A stretch of 64,000 bases of DNA from Pleodorina starrii (Eukaryota > Chlorophyta > Chlorophyceae > Chlamydomonadales > Volvocaceae): assembly GCA_030267565.1 (NCBI GenBank), contig BRXU01000013.1, positions 2,148,001-2,212,000 of the forward strand, in the 5' to 3' direction. The translations under genes were made by a program, and so were the position numbers. Below the pieces are notes generated by a model, which searched no databases, was not told where the DNA came from, and saw nothing but the letters and a program-made list of their open reading frames with translations. Within the stretch, counting starts at the first letter, position 1. The number at the start of each line of letters is the position of its first letter. Positions 46,701 to 59,600 of this stretch are shown piece after piece.

Positions 46701-49700
46701 TATCCCAACACAGGTCCTAGCACGTGTGCGGTTTCTTCGGAGAAGAAGTTAACGTACGTGTGGGGACAGCGGCAATGATGGCTGGGACAAGAGCAGCAGT
46801 TCCTTGGGGAAGCGTTTATTGACTCCTTACATTTTACAGCCCCGGTAGAATTATGTAAAATCTCAGCTTCAAGTGTAAATCGTTGGACCGGACCTGACAC
46901 CGTGCGAAAGGCAAGCCAATTTCAGATAACGCCATATAAAGTCAAAAAAGCCATACTCTATGTATTATAAAACAAATCATTTAAGTTGTGCCGGTGTCAA
47001 ATTTCCTCGGCCTGTACCCGTAGACGGACTTGAATACGTACCTTCGGTCGTTGGCCTCTCGACAGTTGGCCCTTTTATATTCCACGGTCTCCGAAGTGAG
47101 CTCGTCTGCGTTCAAAGCACACACCTAATTGTGGTTTTAATGTATGTATGACAGATACAGATATCAGAGCAGCGCCTTGCCCGTCACGTGTTATTTTTAG
47201 CGGCAACAAGCCGCATCATCTCGCATTACGACTTCGCGCTTTTACGTATTTCATTTTGTTGGTAGTGTCAGATGTCATTTCTGAAATGTTATATGCTGTA
47301 ATGCACGGGTCAGGCTGGAGCCGAATTGAGACAGCGTTATGGAAGTGTGACGACCGTAACCGCAGAAGCGCTTAACGCGGCGGCACTATTTGTAGCAAGA
47401 TTAAAATATTAGGCCTATGCGGCACAATCTGCACAAGAATGTTTGTGCGTGGACGAGTGATGAAGCGTGAAACGCTGGGATTCAATATTATTCCGCAGAG
47501 TTTGCCTACTACGACTGCTGCGTCAGCACAAAAACGCGCACAACTGAGCCCTAGGAACAAAGCTCTGGCGCCGGCGCGATTTCCGCACAACGGGCGAGAC
47601 CCCACCTGTTCTGGCTTGTTGGCGATTTGCTTGCTTCCCTGCCGCCCACGCGTTATAGAGCTGAGTCCTCGACCCCGAGATGCGATGTGAGCCTTGTTAG
47701 CAGGCTCTGGGGGGCGCCTGGCTGGCAACTACGTCGGCAAGTACCTTCAGGTGCAATCGCTTGCATGATGCGATCGCGCACATGAAATGTCCATATTTGT
47801 GCTTATTTTATACGGTTATGCACTAAATAGGTGGACGAAACGAGACGTCAACATGTTTCTGTCGACCTCAACCATTGCCGCGCCGAGAGTGGGTTCAGGG
47901 AGGCCGCCGTCAGCTAACGCTCGTACCTCACGTGGAACGAGACGAAACCAAATGGCCATCCGCTGGACTCATCTAGTGAATGGGAGGTCGTCTCCTGACA
48001 CTTACCATTGGAAACGGCCTTGTAGCCCCGCAGCTGTCAAGCGGGTTTCACAATTACCTAAGCCGCATGTACGAGGCCTGTGCGATATAAAGTACGATCC
48101 ATTACTCTCAAGAGTCCCGAGCCCACACACACAACTACGTAGACCACGCAGCTTGCATCAGCAAGTGACAGGGACATCCGCATCAAAGCCTTGGACCGAG
48201 AGAGCTTCAAGCTTACCCAGCCACATGAACCAGCGCGTGTCAATGACCGCGCGGGGACGCCTAGCTGTCCTGTTCTGTACAGCCAGTCGGTTTCCATGCT
48301 CCTATCGAATGCAGCGGCTGGCAATGCAAGCAGGTGCAAGCCATACTGGAACGCCCGGCATCTGCCATGCCAAGCATGCACCATGCCTGTTCACCGCACC
48401 CATCGCCGGTCTTAGCTGTCCTACGCTTGGTTCTACGGTTCTTGGCATGCTCCTGTGGAGGTCCTGTGGGATGGTGGGCTTGATGCGGGGCAGCTCGCAG
48501 GGCGAGCTTGGGCCCTCAAAACTCCGCCCAGCCGAGCGGAGCGGAGCGGAGGCACAACACAGACTGGGAGGAAGCTCAGGCCAGCGGCCAGCCAGGGGGC
48601 GTCCGCAACCCCATCTTCAGCCTTACCGGCGGACTACCGGAGGCGAGGGAAGGGCTGCGTAGCTCTACCTAGTACCTCCACGGTAGTTATGCCGAGAGCA
48701 GGCCCAAGACGAAGACGTGTGCCTCTCCTGGCCACTGCCCGCACGCCACGCATGCCCGCGCCCGACCGCCCCGCCTCCCGCTCTCAATCGCAGCTCGAAT
48801 GAAACCGTTTCCCAGTGGACCCAAAAGCACCACCGGTTCATACCGCATATAACACTGCCCGACACTAAGCCCAATCCGCAGAGGGCGGGTGGGCCCAAGC
48901 AACCAGAGACACGACCCCCTTCGAACAGCCAAATTTGGAGTCGCAGCTCGTCATCACCGCCCCGGGCGCCTTCGCGACCTCACCCATTTTCCGTAACGGG
49001 CTGCATCTGGCAGAGGGGCGGCGAGCATCATCGTCACTCGAGTACGGTGCGGTGCGGCGCGTGGTGCGTGGGGAAAGACGGAAGACTATGTGCACCAGTG
49101 CGGTCTCGCAGGCGCACGCAGACATGACCTGTTGGTCTGACCTGGCCAACAACTCACAGCGCACCACCGCAGGTTTAACATGTTCGCGTGCGTGTGTCTC
49201 TGTGTGTATGGATAGAGAGAGTGTGTGTGTCTGTGTGCCTGCGTGTGCGCTCAGTGCCCTGCACCAATTCGGCTGCGGGATGCGACCAAAATCGGCACCG
49301 TGTCGAACATGCAACCGACCTGGCTGCTGCAACAGCAGCGGAGGCAGCACTACAATGCGCTCCGAATAACACGCCGCACGCCCGGCCCTGTGGGCAGCAT
49401 GGCACCAGCAGGCAACGCGGAGAGCGGAGAAGAATTGCGCGGGGCGGGGCGGGGGGTGGGGGCCAAAGCAGAGCGGCGGAGTGGGTGGTGTACGCAACCG
49501 GTACATTAGCCGTAGCCGAAAAGGCTCCCTCCCTACCGCTGCTGCCCTGTCAACCCGTCCTCCTCTGCACCCAGTAGGGTGTGAACCGCGTGATCATCGG
49601 CCCAGCCTCGGAAGGCGCGCCCGGCGGCCTGGCGTGCTCAAGGCGCGCGTTTCTCCGGTCCCACGTTCGCGAAGCGCGGCCGAACGCCGCGCGACCCTCG

Positions 49701-50618
49701 GCCACCAAAGCCTCAAGTCGGCAGCTGCCAGCTGCCGGCTGTTCATGTGCGGCGCGGCCCCTGCGCGGCGCGGGCGGCCGCGGACGGTACGTGCCAGGGT
49801 GCGTGCTACCCGCGCGTCAGCGGCCGCCGATGGCAGCGCGCCCACATCCATCGGAACCCGGCCGGCGCGTTCCGGCTCCTGCCAAGCCTCCCGGCTTCTC
49901 CCTTCCTCCCAACCAACCAACGAACCAAACCAACCGCCGCCGGCCGCGACTCGCGGGCGGCCCGTGGCCCGCTGGAGGTGCAAAAACTGCGGCAGCAGCA
50001 AAAGCTCAGAAACAACAACAGGGACGGACACGAACAAAAGCGCCTCCAGCGCCGGCTACCATGTCATCTCGTCTGGGTCTCGGATACCTCAACTCTTGTT
50101 CCCCCGTGACGCAGGCCTCTCGGGCGCCGCCGCGTCTGCTGTTTCAAGCACGGACTGAACTCCATCACGTCACCTAAACAACGGCGATCTTGCCGCAACG
50201 CGTGCGCGCGCCTCATCGGCCTCTTCCGAGAATGCCTCTGCGAAAACAAACAGCAAGAGGTACCAGACACGGTACTAACGATGGGTCACAACACTGACAC
50301 CTTAATGTACGGAAGCATAACCTAAATGTACGGCAAACATCCCCGTGGATCACGCCAATTGAAATGGTTTTCATTCGCAGGGGGCGCGCAGCTCACCCCC
50401 AACCTCAAGCACGCACTTTTGCCAGCGATTGCATTTGCCCCCGTCCGCCAGCCCGCCCGCAAGCCCGCACACATATGCATATGTACTTGTGCTGAGAGAC
50501 CCAAGCGCTTGCGCGCCCGCTCCTGTCCGCATCGCGTGCCTGCGTCGCCCTGCCCCTGCTTTCCCACCGTCCCTCCCTCCCTGCCTCCCTGTCCTGCCAC
50601 CCGGCCTTCCCCCTCGCA
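43787..50618. other. Long spacer between the Myb-related gene start and the TTLL 3' end
   Basis: About 6.8 kb. 44100-45000 and 46750-47700 are AT-richer; 48400-50300 is GC-rich. Open frames up to 291 codons occur (45012-45608 -, 46192-46752 +, 47787-48662 +), but none shows a domain, a transit or signal peptide, or a splice pattern. The segment 43853-44101 just upstream of the Myb gene could hold part of its 5' UTR. No tRNA, rRNA or ordered repeat was seen. Decayed transposon sequence is possible. Confidence 0.4.
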
Positions 50619-53600
50619 TTATTGCTGCGCCACCTTTCTCCCCTTCACCGTTAACCCCTTTCTGTTGAGAGCCGCTAGCGCCGCGCTGCGAAGCTGCGAG
50701 TCCAAGTCTAGCCCCGTCGCCGTGACCTGCAGCCCCTCGATTCCGCTCTGCAGCGCGGCTATGCTGGTGCTGCTGCCGCTGCCGCCGCCGCCGCCGCGCG
50801 CCACGAAGCTCCCCACCATGCCCATGCCCACGCCCGCGTGCGGCAGGGGGACCGCTCCCGGCAGCGACGGCGCAAGGTTGGTCGGCGGCAGCGCCACCTT
50901 CGCCAGCCCCACGCTGCCGCTGCCGCCAGCCCGCCCGGAGCTGGGGGCGCCGGCGCCGCGAAGGCCCGGGCTGCCGCCCGCCGGCGGGTAGACCGGCGGC
51001 CGGGCGGACAGCGAGCCGGCGCTGGGGCTCGAGGCGCCGCCGGCGCCGCCACCGGGCCCGCCGGCGCCCGTCGTGGCACCCGTCACCACCACTACCGGGA
51101 CATAGCCGCCAGCGCCTGTGAAGGACCGCTGCCGGGCGCTGGTCGCCGCCGTCGCCGCCGCCGACAGTGATGACGACGGCGCCGGCGACGACGACGCCGC
51201 CGACCAGTGCCGCGCGTTGGCGGCGACGGCGACGCCGCCGTTGTAGCGTTCCGATGCGTAAACACTGGCGGCGTCGGGTACGGACAAGGTCTGATACATG
51301 ACGGGCGCGGGTCCGTCGTCCTCGCCGGCGCCGCCGCCCTCGCTTCGCCGCTTAGCCACTGGCTGGTATCCCGACGGCGCGGAGCCGACGGTGCCAGCCG
51401 ACAGGCCTGTCGATCCGCTCCGCGCCGAGAGCACCGGGTATGGCGCCACCCCCGTGGCTCGCTGCTGCTTGTACGCCCGCCCCACCGCCGCCGCCGCCGC
51501 TGCGGCCGAGGTGGGCGGCGCCGCAGGACCCACGGCCAAGCCCAGCCCGTTCGCGGTACCGCCGATGTCCCATGGGCCCACGGCCAGGCCGCCGCCACCA
51601 AAGCCGCCGCCGCCGCCGACGCTCCCAGCGGAGGCCGGCGGCGTGCCGACGCCCGCTGCCGGGTACGGAGGCCGCGGCGACTGCGACTGTGCCTGTGACT
51701 GCGAAGCCAGGCTGCTCCCGCCCAGGTGCCCCCCGGACTTTGGACTGCCAACGCCGGGGCCGCCGCCGCCGCCGCCGTTCATTCCAGTGACCACCACGTA
51801 GGGCTGCTGTGGCGCGTGCTGCTGCACGAACGTATGCTGCGACGTAAGGCCCAGCGCAAACATGTCCGCGCTGCCGTACCGCCCACTGCCGTTGCGGCTG
51901 AGGCCGGGGCTGCCGGCAGCGGCGCCGCCGCCGCCGGGTCCTAGGCCAGAGAGCGCCGCCGCCATGACGGCGGCGCCCGAGGGCATGGCGCCGAGCGGCG
52001 ACGGCGAGCGCTGCGCTGTGCTGGCGGCGGAGGTGGGCCGCAGCCGGTGGCCTGCACTCTCCGGGCGGCTGCGGGCGCCCAGGTACTGCATCAGCGCCGA
52101 CGGGTCCTGCCCAGCCGCCGCCGCCGTCGCCGCCATCGCCGCGTCCCAGGCCGCAGCGGCGGCGATGCTGCTGGCGTTGAGCGCCGCCGCAAAGGACTGC
52201 TTGCGAGGGACTGCTTGGGAGGGCCCGCCGCCGCCGCCGGCAGCGGCTACGCCGCCGATGCCTACGGCGGCTGCGCCGCCGCCGCTGGCGGCGGCGGCAG
52301 CGGTGCCGCCGCTGCCGGGCTGAAGCTTGTCGCGAATACTTGCAGGAGGGCCGGCAGAGGCGGAAGGTGGTCGGCTGCCGCTGACGACGAGCCCACGCCC
52401 CGTCCCGCCCGGCCCCGGCCCGGAGCCCTGGGGCCCGGGCTGGTCCCTCTCCCCGGCAACCATTTCCTGGAACCCCGAGAACCCTGCGCGGACAAGCCAG
52501 GCAGCCCAGCCAAGCGGGGTACCAAAGATGAGGTCGCAGCGGTGGGCGAGCGGGCGGTGGCGAGGCGGGGCGAGCAGTGGGCAACGGCAAGCGAGTCGGG
52601 CGGTGGCGTCGGGGTCGGTCACGTGTGTCGGGGGTCAAATCACGGGCCGCGGGCATCGAAAGATCACCACCACGTGGCTATGCAACTCAATCCAGCAGTG
52701 GGACGCGGCCGCGCCTGGCATGACGGCACGTGCGACGCGCATTCCAAATGCGCCGCGAGACAGGGGCAGCGGCAACGGCAGCGGCAGCGGCAGGGCCAGG
52801 GCACTCATGCACCATGTCCGTGCCTGGGCTGCTACAAAAGCACATGACAGTAAGCCCCGGGGCCCGCAACCCGCGGCTGCGGCTGTCAGCACCACCACAC
52901 CCGTCCCCGCAGATGGTCGCATCCGTCCCTTCTCCCATACCCCCGCCGCCCTCCCAAGCCCCCACCGCCCCCAAGCCCCCCGCCGCCCCTCCACACCAGA
53001 GTAATGAGCGCCGGCAGCCTCAACTGAGGCGCTGTGGGTGTGGCGCACGTGGTTGTGGGCGCTTCCCACGGAGACAGGTCGGGAGGGCTGCGGCTGCGTG
53101 GCGGTGAACCCGCCTCCGCCTCCGCCACCGCCGTTTGCTGCTGCGGCTGCCGCCTGTTGGAGCTCCTGGAGATGCTGCAAGGCGGCGGCGTGGCCGTAGC
53201 TGATGCTAAGGCTGCTGCCAAGCAGGCCGTTGGCGGCGCCGCCGCGGCCCGGGGGGAAGGCGGCGGAGGGCGAGTCGGTGCGGGCGCCGCTGCGCCCGCC
53301 GCCGCCGCCGCCAGCGGCGGCGGCGGCGGGTAGCTGCTCGCCCCATTCCATAACTTCGCAGCCAAACCCGGTGCCCCCGCTGGCGCGGGAGGTTGCCGAG
53401 GAGGGCCGCCGCTGGTTCCCAAGAAAGGGTTGCAGGGGCAAAGCCCCCGTTTGTTGTTGTAGTATTTGTTGCTGTTGTGTTGTTTGCTGGAGTTGAGTTT
53501 GCAGCTGGCTGCCTTGCTGTGGCTGGCCGCCGGTGGCCAGGGGGCTGTTTCGGCCGCTCGTCCCGGCGGACGACCCCGGCCGCTGGCCACCGGCTGCCGC

Positions 53601-56600
53601 CGCCGCCGCCGCGCGCGCAAGCGGGCCCGAGTAGATCCGAATCGGCGGCGGCGGCGTCTGCAGCTGCCCCGACACTGACGGAAGCGACTCTCCGCCGCCG
53701 CCCCCCGCCGCCGCCGCCGCCGCGGCGGCGGCGCTGCCGCTGCTCAGCGCCGAAACCGGCCGGCTGCTGCTGGCGCTGACGGCGCCGTCGCTGCGCTCGC
53801 CAAATACCTCCGAGACGCGCCCGCCGCCGCCGACGGTGCCGTACAGGTACGCCTGTTGGTAGTAATGCTGGAACACCGCCGGATCGTACTGGTACGGTCC
53901 CAGTGGCATGGGAATGTAGTACGGCATCCCGTGGCCGCCGCCGAGCGGCCCTTCCTGCTGCGACGCCGACGACGACGCCGAGCCGGCGGGCTGCAGGTAC
54001 GGCTGCGGCGACGCCAGGTAAGCCGGCAGGGGGATGCCCTGCTGTCGCTGCTGCTCCAACAGCTTGAACTTCCGCCGTTCCACCGCCTTCTGCGCGAGGT
54101 TGTCACGGTGCGCCTTGGCCTTGAGCCGCTCCGCCTTCTGCGACTCCGTCTCCATGTCCTCCTGCGGGTTGTGGCGCGGTGGACGCGAAGGCGCGGGCGG
54201 AGGCGGCGGCTGGGGCGGCGGCTGGCGAGAAAGAGCGAGGGCGGCAGCGGCGGCAGCGGGGTGTGCGGCGGGGTGTGCGGCGGGTGCGCAACAGGGGGCA
54301 GATGTGGGTGCGGAGGTGGGGTATGGGTTACGGGCTAGGCACGGCAGCAGTGAGGGAGGTTGTTGGGAGAGGCGCAGGCGCTGGCGGCTGGTGGAGCCTT
54401 ACAAGCGAGGACATAGGCGGACCGGCAGGGCGGCAGCTCGATGAATGGGGCGAGCCGGCGAGAGGGGTGTGGCTGTGAGACAGTGTGATTGAGGGTGTGG
54501 CAGTGTGATTGAGGGTTTGACAGTGCGACCTGTCTGTCGGTGCCCGGTAGTGCTGATGTTCGCACGCCGGAGTTGCAGCGAGCACAACTCCGAGGAGGGC
54601 TGTCCGCGAAAAGCAGTGCCGGAAGGAGCCCCGGAGCACAATGCGAGGTAAGGTAAGGGTAAGGGCGTAGCTGGGGGGCGGAGGCGGGGGCGGGGGCGGG
54701 GTCTGCCGCACGCAGGGACGGGCAGGCGCCGCGGCGGCGTGCGCTCACCCTGCGCTTCTTCTCGTCTGTAGGATCCGGTCGTTTGTTGCGCGCGAAGGAC
54801 GCCTGGAAGATCTCATTGGCTCCCTGTGTAATGCGCCACGGCAGGGCAGGGCGGGGCGGGGCGGGGCAGGGCAGGCAGACAGCGGTGGAGATGACGGTAC
54901 TGTGGCGATGGCGGCAGAGTCCATCCACCGGGTGATGGCAAGGTCCATGTAGGGTGGTTCTGGGACGTATTGCTGGATCCGTTCTCCAGGGGGGGTCCGC
55001 TCCCCTCGGATCGGCTCGGTTCGGTACTTTGCTGCTGCGGTTCATCTTTCTTCCTCCCCCAAGCTCGTCTGTCAGCCTGGCTACGTCTATCAGCCTGTCT
55101 GCCTGCCTTTTCTGGTCATCTAACTACCGAGGGTATAACCCCAGGCCTCCCCTCTCTTCTCTCTCCCTCAAACACACACACACACACTCACCTTAAGCAG
55201 CTCCTCGTATAGGGCCTGCTTGGCTGGATCGGGCGACGGGCAGATGCGCGTGAAGTTGCCCATGTGCTTCGACTCGTAACGCTCCCGGGCAGCCAGCACC
55301 TTGGCGCTGCGGGAGTGCGTGTGGAGGGCGAGCAGGGGGCGAGTAAAGGAGATGAGGCCGCAGAGGTGGAACGAGGGGAAGGAAGGCGGGTTGGGAGGCA
55401 GCGAGAGAGGCAGCGAGGGAGGGAGGGAGTGCACCGGGGGGCAGCGAAGGTGGCTGGGCGGCCGCCGCTGCCATGCCAGGAGCACGGTGTGGTGTGGTGC
55501 GGTGCAGCAACCTACGGACAGGTTTCGAGCCCTGACGGTTTCGAGCCAGGCTCTGGGCGCTGAGGTAACACCTTTTAGAGGGGGCCTCGAGCCCCGACAC
55601 AACCCCAGCCACCACCGACCGATCTACCCTTTTTTTTGAACCCCCACCCCTCGCCAGCTCACCGCCACGCCTCGTACTCCTCCGGCGTCCTCGGCTTGAA
55701 GAACGCCGCGGAGCTCGCCGCGCCCACCCCCCCGCCCGAGCACGCGCCCTCCTCCCCCTCGCCGGCACCGCCCTTGCCATCCGCCTGGCCCGAGGAGCTG
55801 CCTCCGCCTCCGCCGCCTCCGCCACTGCCTCCCGCAGCACCGGCGGCAGCGCCGCCGGACACCGCGCCGGCGCCCGCCGCGCTCCCGCTCCCGGCTCCGC
55901 CTGCCCCGGCTGCGGGCGGACCCGTCTGGCGACCGGCCGGCGGCTTCTTGATGTGCATGGGCTCCAGCAGGCGGCTGGTGGCGGCGCGCTTCTCCGCCTT
56001 CTTGGTCTTGGCGATGATCTTGGGGTCCACCCGCACCTGGTGAGGCGTTAGGGTTTTGGGTTTAGGCGCGTGCGTCGCGTGGGGTTGGAGTTGGGGGTTT
56101 TCCACGTATGGGGTTGGGGGGGATGAAGAGGGCCATGCCCGCCCGCCATTGCCCATACACGAAACGCACAACCCCACCGCGCGTCCTGGCGGTGAGCGCA
56201 ACGCCGCAGCAGCCACCTCTTATCGGACTCACTCCCCTTTCCCGTCCCCCAAGATCGCCTAGCCCTACCAGCTTGATTGTCTGTGTGATGAGCTCCTCCT
56301 TGATGGCCAGATCCAGCGGCGAGTCGATGTTGAAGGAGGGCGAGTGGTTGACCTCGATCAGCCAGGGCCGCAGCTGGTCGTCCAGCATGATGTCGTAGCC
56401 CAGGATCTCGAAGCAGCTGCGCGGCAGCAGGAAGGAGGGAGGGAGGGAGCAGGGGGAGCAGGGGGACCACAACAACACCGCGGGCAAGGGCGAGACGTCA
56501 ACACAGACACACCGAAATGCACGCGTGTGCGATGTGGGTTTGGCTGCTGTCCTCCTATTCGCCGGTCGTGCGCTGTTCGCTGTGCGGTCTGGCCGAAAAC

Positions 56601-59600
56601 GCAAGTGCCTCCCAGCAACGTACAGGAGATGGGGCGAGCAGCAGGACCGCGCGTGCGGGGAGACAGCACGCCGCCGGCGTGCGGGGAAGCGCAGCCATTC
56701 TTCATGCTCCCGCCACCACCGCAAAACCAACCACCGCAAAAGCAAGGGAGAAACGAGACTGCCGTGATTGCTTCCGCGTCCCCGCATCCCCGCTGGTGGT
56801 CCCCCGACGCCCTCCGCAGCGCCCACGCGCCCTCCCGCCCGCCGATCGCGAGGCAGCGGTGCACCTGAAGCCGTCGTTGTCGGGCGGCAGCACGGAGCGG
56901 TAGTTGTTGCGCAGGATGGGCTGCACGCTGCACAGCGACTTGATGATCAGGTCGCCAATGTCGCTCCACACCTTGTCGTAGTCGTGGCCTGAGAGCGGGA
57001 GGGCAGCGGACCGGCGACGGGGACCGGCGACCGGGGACCGGGATCGGGGACCAGGGACGGGGACACTCAACAAGGCCGCGGCGGTGGCGGCGATCATCAT
57101 GGTGGTGGTGGTTGTGGTGGTGGCAGGGGACGTTCCTTTGCTGGGTGGCCGCGGCAGTCACACGATATTGGCGGTAGTAGAACAGAGCGCGAATCGCAAG
57201 CACGCGAGCAGCTTGTGCAGAAGAGTCCCTCGGCACGGGATGGCGGCGCCCGGTGGCGGGACCAGCCCACCAGCCAGAGATCCGCGGTCGGCCCACGGAT
57301 GAGCGACCCACGGGTCGGCCCAGGGTCGCCGAGCCTGTCCAGGCGCCCCTCGCTCTCACCCAGCGACGTGATGTACTGCCGCAGCTGCGCCAGGCACCAC
57401 TTGCTGGCGTCCTCGCCGCCGTCGCCGTTGGCCGCCACCGCCGCCACGAACGCCTCGTTCTTCTTGTTGACCGCGTAGTTGGTGAGGTGCATGAAGGACA
57501 CGTCCAGGTTGGAGGCCTTGGGCGGAGAGTACTTTTCGGTGCAGATCCTGCGGGGGCGGGGAGACGGCCGGACCGCATTAGCGGGCAGGTAACCCCTCAG
57601 CCACGACCCACGGGTCCGTCCTCCTGCGGCTCTCTGCCGCGCTACGCCGCAAAACGCCGCCGCCGCCATGCGCCTGCCCCTGCTCCCCAACCTGCCGCCC
57701 GACCCGCCCCCTACCGCCTGCTCTGCCCCTGCCTCCCGGCCCAACCCGCCCCTCCGCTGTCGCCCCTCCGCTACCCGCCCGCGGCCCCACCTGGCCAGTC
57801 CCTCGTGGAACAGGAACACGCGCAGCGGGTCGCAGCTGAGCACCAGTGCGTAAATGCGCAGGTCGAACTTGTAGCCGTGAATGAGCAGCGGCGAGGACAG
57901 GTAGTGCTGGGCAACCACGTTGGGGGTGGCCATCTCGCTCAGCACGCGGGTGACCACCTGATAGGCGGGGCGGGGTATAAAGAGAATTCCGCATCGGAGA
58001 AGGAGACGGCGTGGGAGAGGCGGGGCGGCGCGAGGCGAGACAAGGCGAGGGGGCAGAGGATGAAAGCGCATAGGCGAGGCGAGGAAGACAGCTACAGGGC
58101 GCAGCGGGGAGGCAGGCGGCGAGGCGGAGACGGCTGGCGGAAAGGGTTCGTCCAGCCGCGCGTGCGCGGGGCTGGGCGCGGAACAAGGGTGGGCAACACC
58201 CTCCCTGTCCGCAGCGTCTCCACGAAACCTTTGCTACCGTATGTCTAGGCCCGCCGGTAGGGCGCTTCAGGGGCAGGGTAGCCGGGGTGCCTGGCGGCGC
58301 AGGGTCGCGGGTCCGGACTGGGACGCTGGAGGGGAGGAGGGCAGGCAGCCCCGCCCCGGCTGGCAGCAGCGCCGCACAGACACACGCGCTCCAGGTCCCA
58401 GCGCGGGTCGCGGGTTGCTGCGGCGGCACTGGACCCTCACCTCCTCCTTGCCGCCCTGCACCAGCCGGATGCCCCGGCCCTGGCAGCCCGCATCGGGCTT
58501 GAGGATGTACACCTGCTTCTTGCCGCGCGCCCGGATGTCCGCCAGGAACTCCTGCGGACCGCAGAGCGAGCAGGCGCGGGGACCGGGATGACGGGTTCCC
58601 GACAGAAGCCAAAAGAGAAGCCAAAAGAAGAGTTGCACACAATAAGCGGGCCCGCGTGCGCGTGGCATCGCGCAGCAGGCAAGCGGGGCGCGCTTGGCGT
58701 GGCCATGTCACCCGCACTTGCCTCCCGTCCGGACCTCCCTTGGTCCTTGTCCGTCACTCGCACAACGCGGGTTTGAACCCCGCAGCCCCCCGTGCTAATT
58801 TCCGCGCGAGGAAGATGCCCCGCATGCCGCGGCCGTCCCCGGCTCCGGCCCGCTGCGGGTCCCGGACCCGCCCCGCGTCTCGCCCTCGGGGGGCAGCCCC
58901 CGTGTGCCCACTTACATCCTTGTCGCCGGGCAGGATAAAGGTGCGCGGGAAGAAATCGAAATGCTGCGGGAACTGTCGCGCCATCTTCATGAGGTTTCGC
59001 GCCATGGCCCGCTTGCGGCAGATTTCCAGCATCCCGCTGAAGTGGTTGATTTTCTGCGGGGGACACGCCAGGAGACACCGCGGAGCGGCCAAGGCGCCGC
59101 AGGGAGAGCAGAGGGGTTATCCACGTGTAGGCCGGAGCCCGTGAACAGAGCGGCGGGGAGGGGGGCGGTGTGGTCAACAGCCCAGCAGCTGAGGTGCAGT
59201 CCCTGCTCAGCGGCGGCGCCCACGCCGTGACTGCAAGAGAGGGAAGTACATCCGCAACCAGGCAGACAGGCCGAGTGGCATGCTCAGGGCGGATTGTCCA
59301 CGTAGGCCGGAGCCCGTGGGGGGAGGGGTTGGTGTCGCGGCCGGGCCCGGGGCAGGAGGGCCCGTCATGTGCGCCCCTCAAGTGGCCCCGAGCCGCAGAG
59401 GCCTGGGGTCCCAATCTCCCACAGCGCGCACACCGCCGGCGGCGAGGCTGTGGCTCGCAGGAAAGCTCCGCGGGGGCGGGCGAGGAGGCGCCGCAAGAGC
59501 GGGACCCGCGGGGCGACCGCGATCCTCGCGGCCCAGGCTTCCCAAGGGCTCTCCAGCTGCGTCGCCCAGCGCGGACGCTGCAAGCCACACCGCCCGCGGA

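Noticed and set aside
47787..48662. 291-codon plus-strand ORF
   Set aside because: Random-like composition, no domain, and base composition changes along its length.
58767..58783. tRNA T-arm-like hairpin GCGGG-TTTGAAC-CCCGC
   Set aside because: No matching acceptor stem, D-arm or anticodon arm was found around it, and it lies inside a TTLL intron; an isolated hairpin is not a tRNA.
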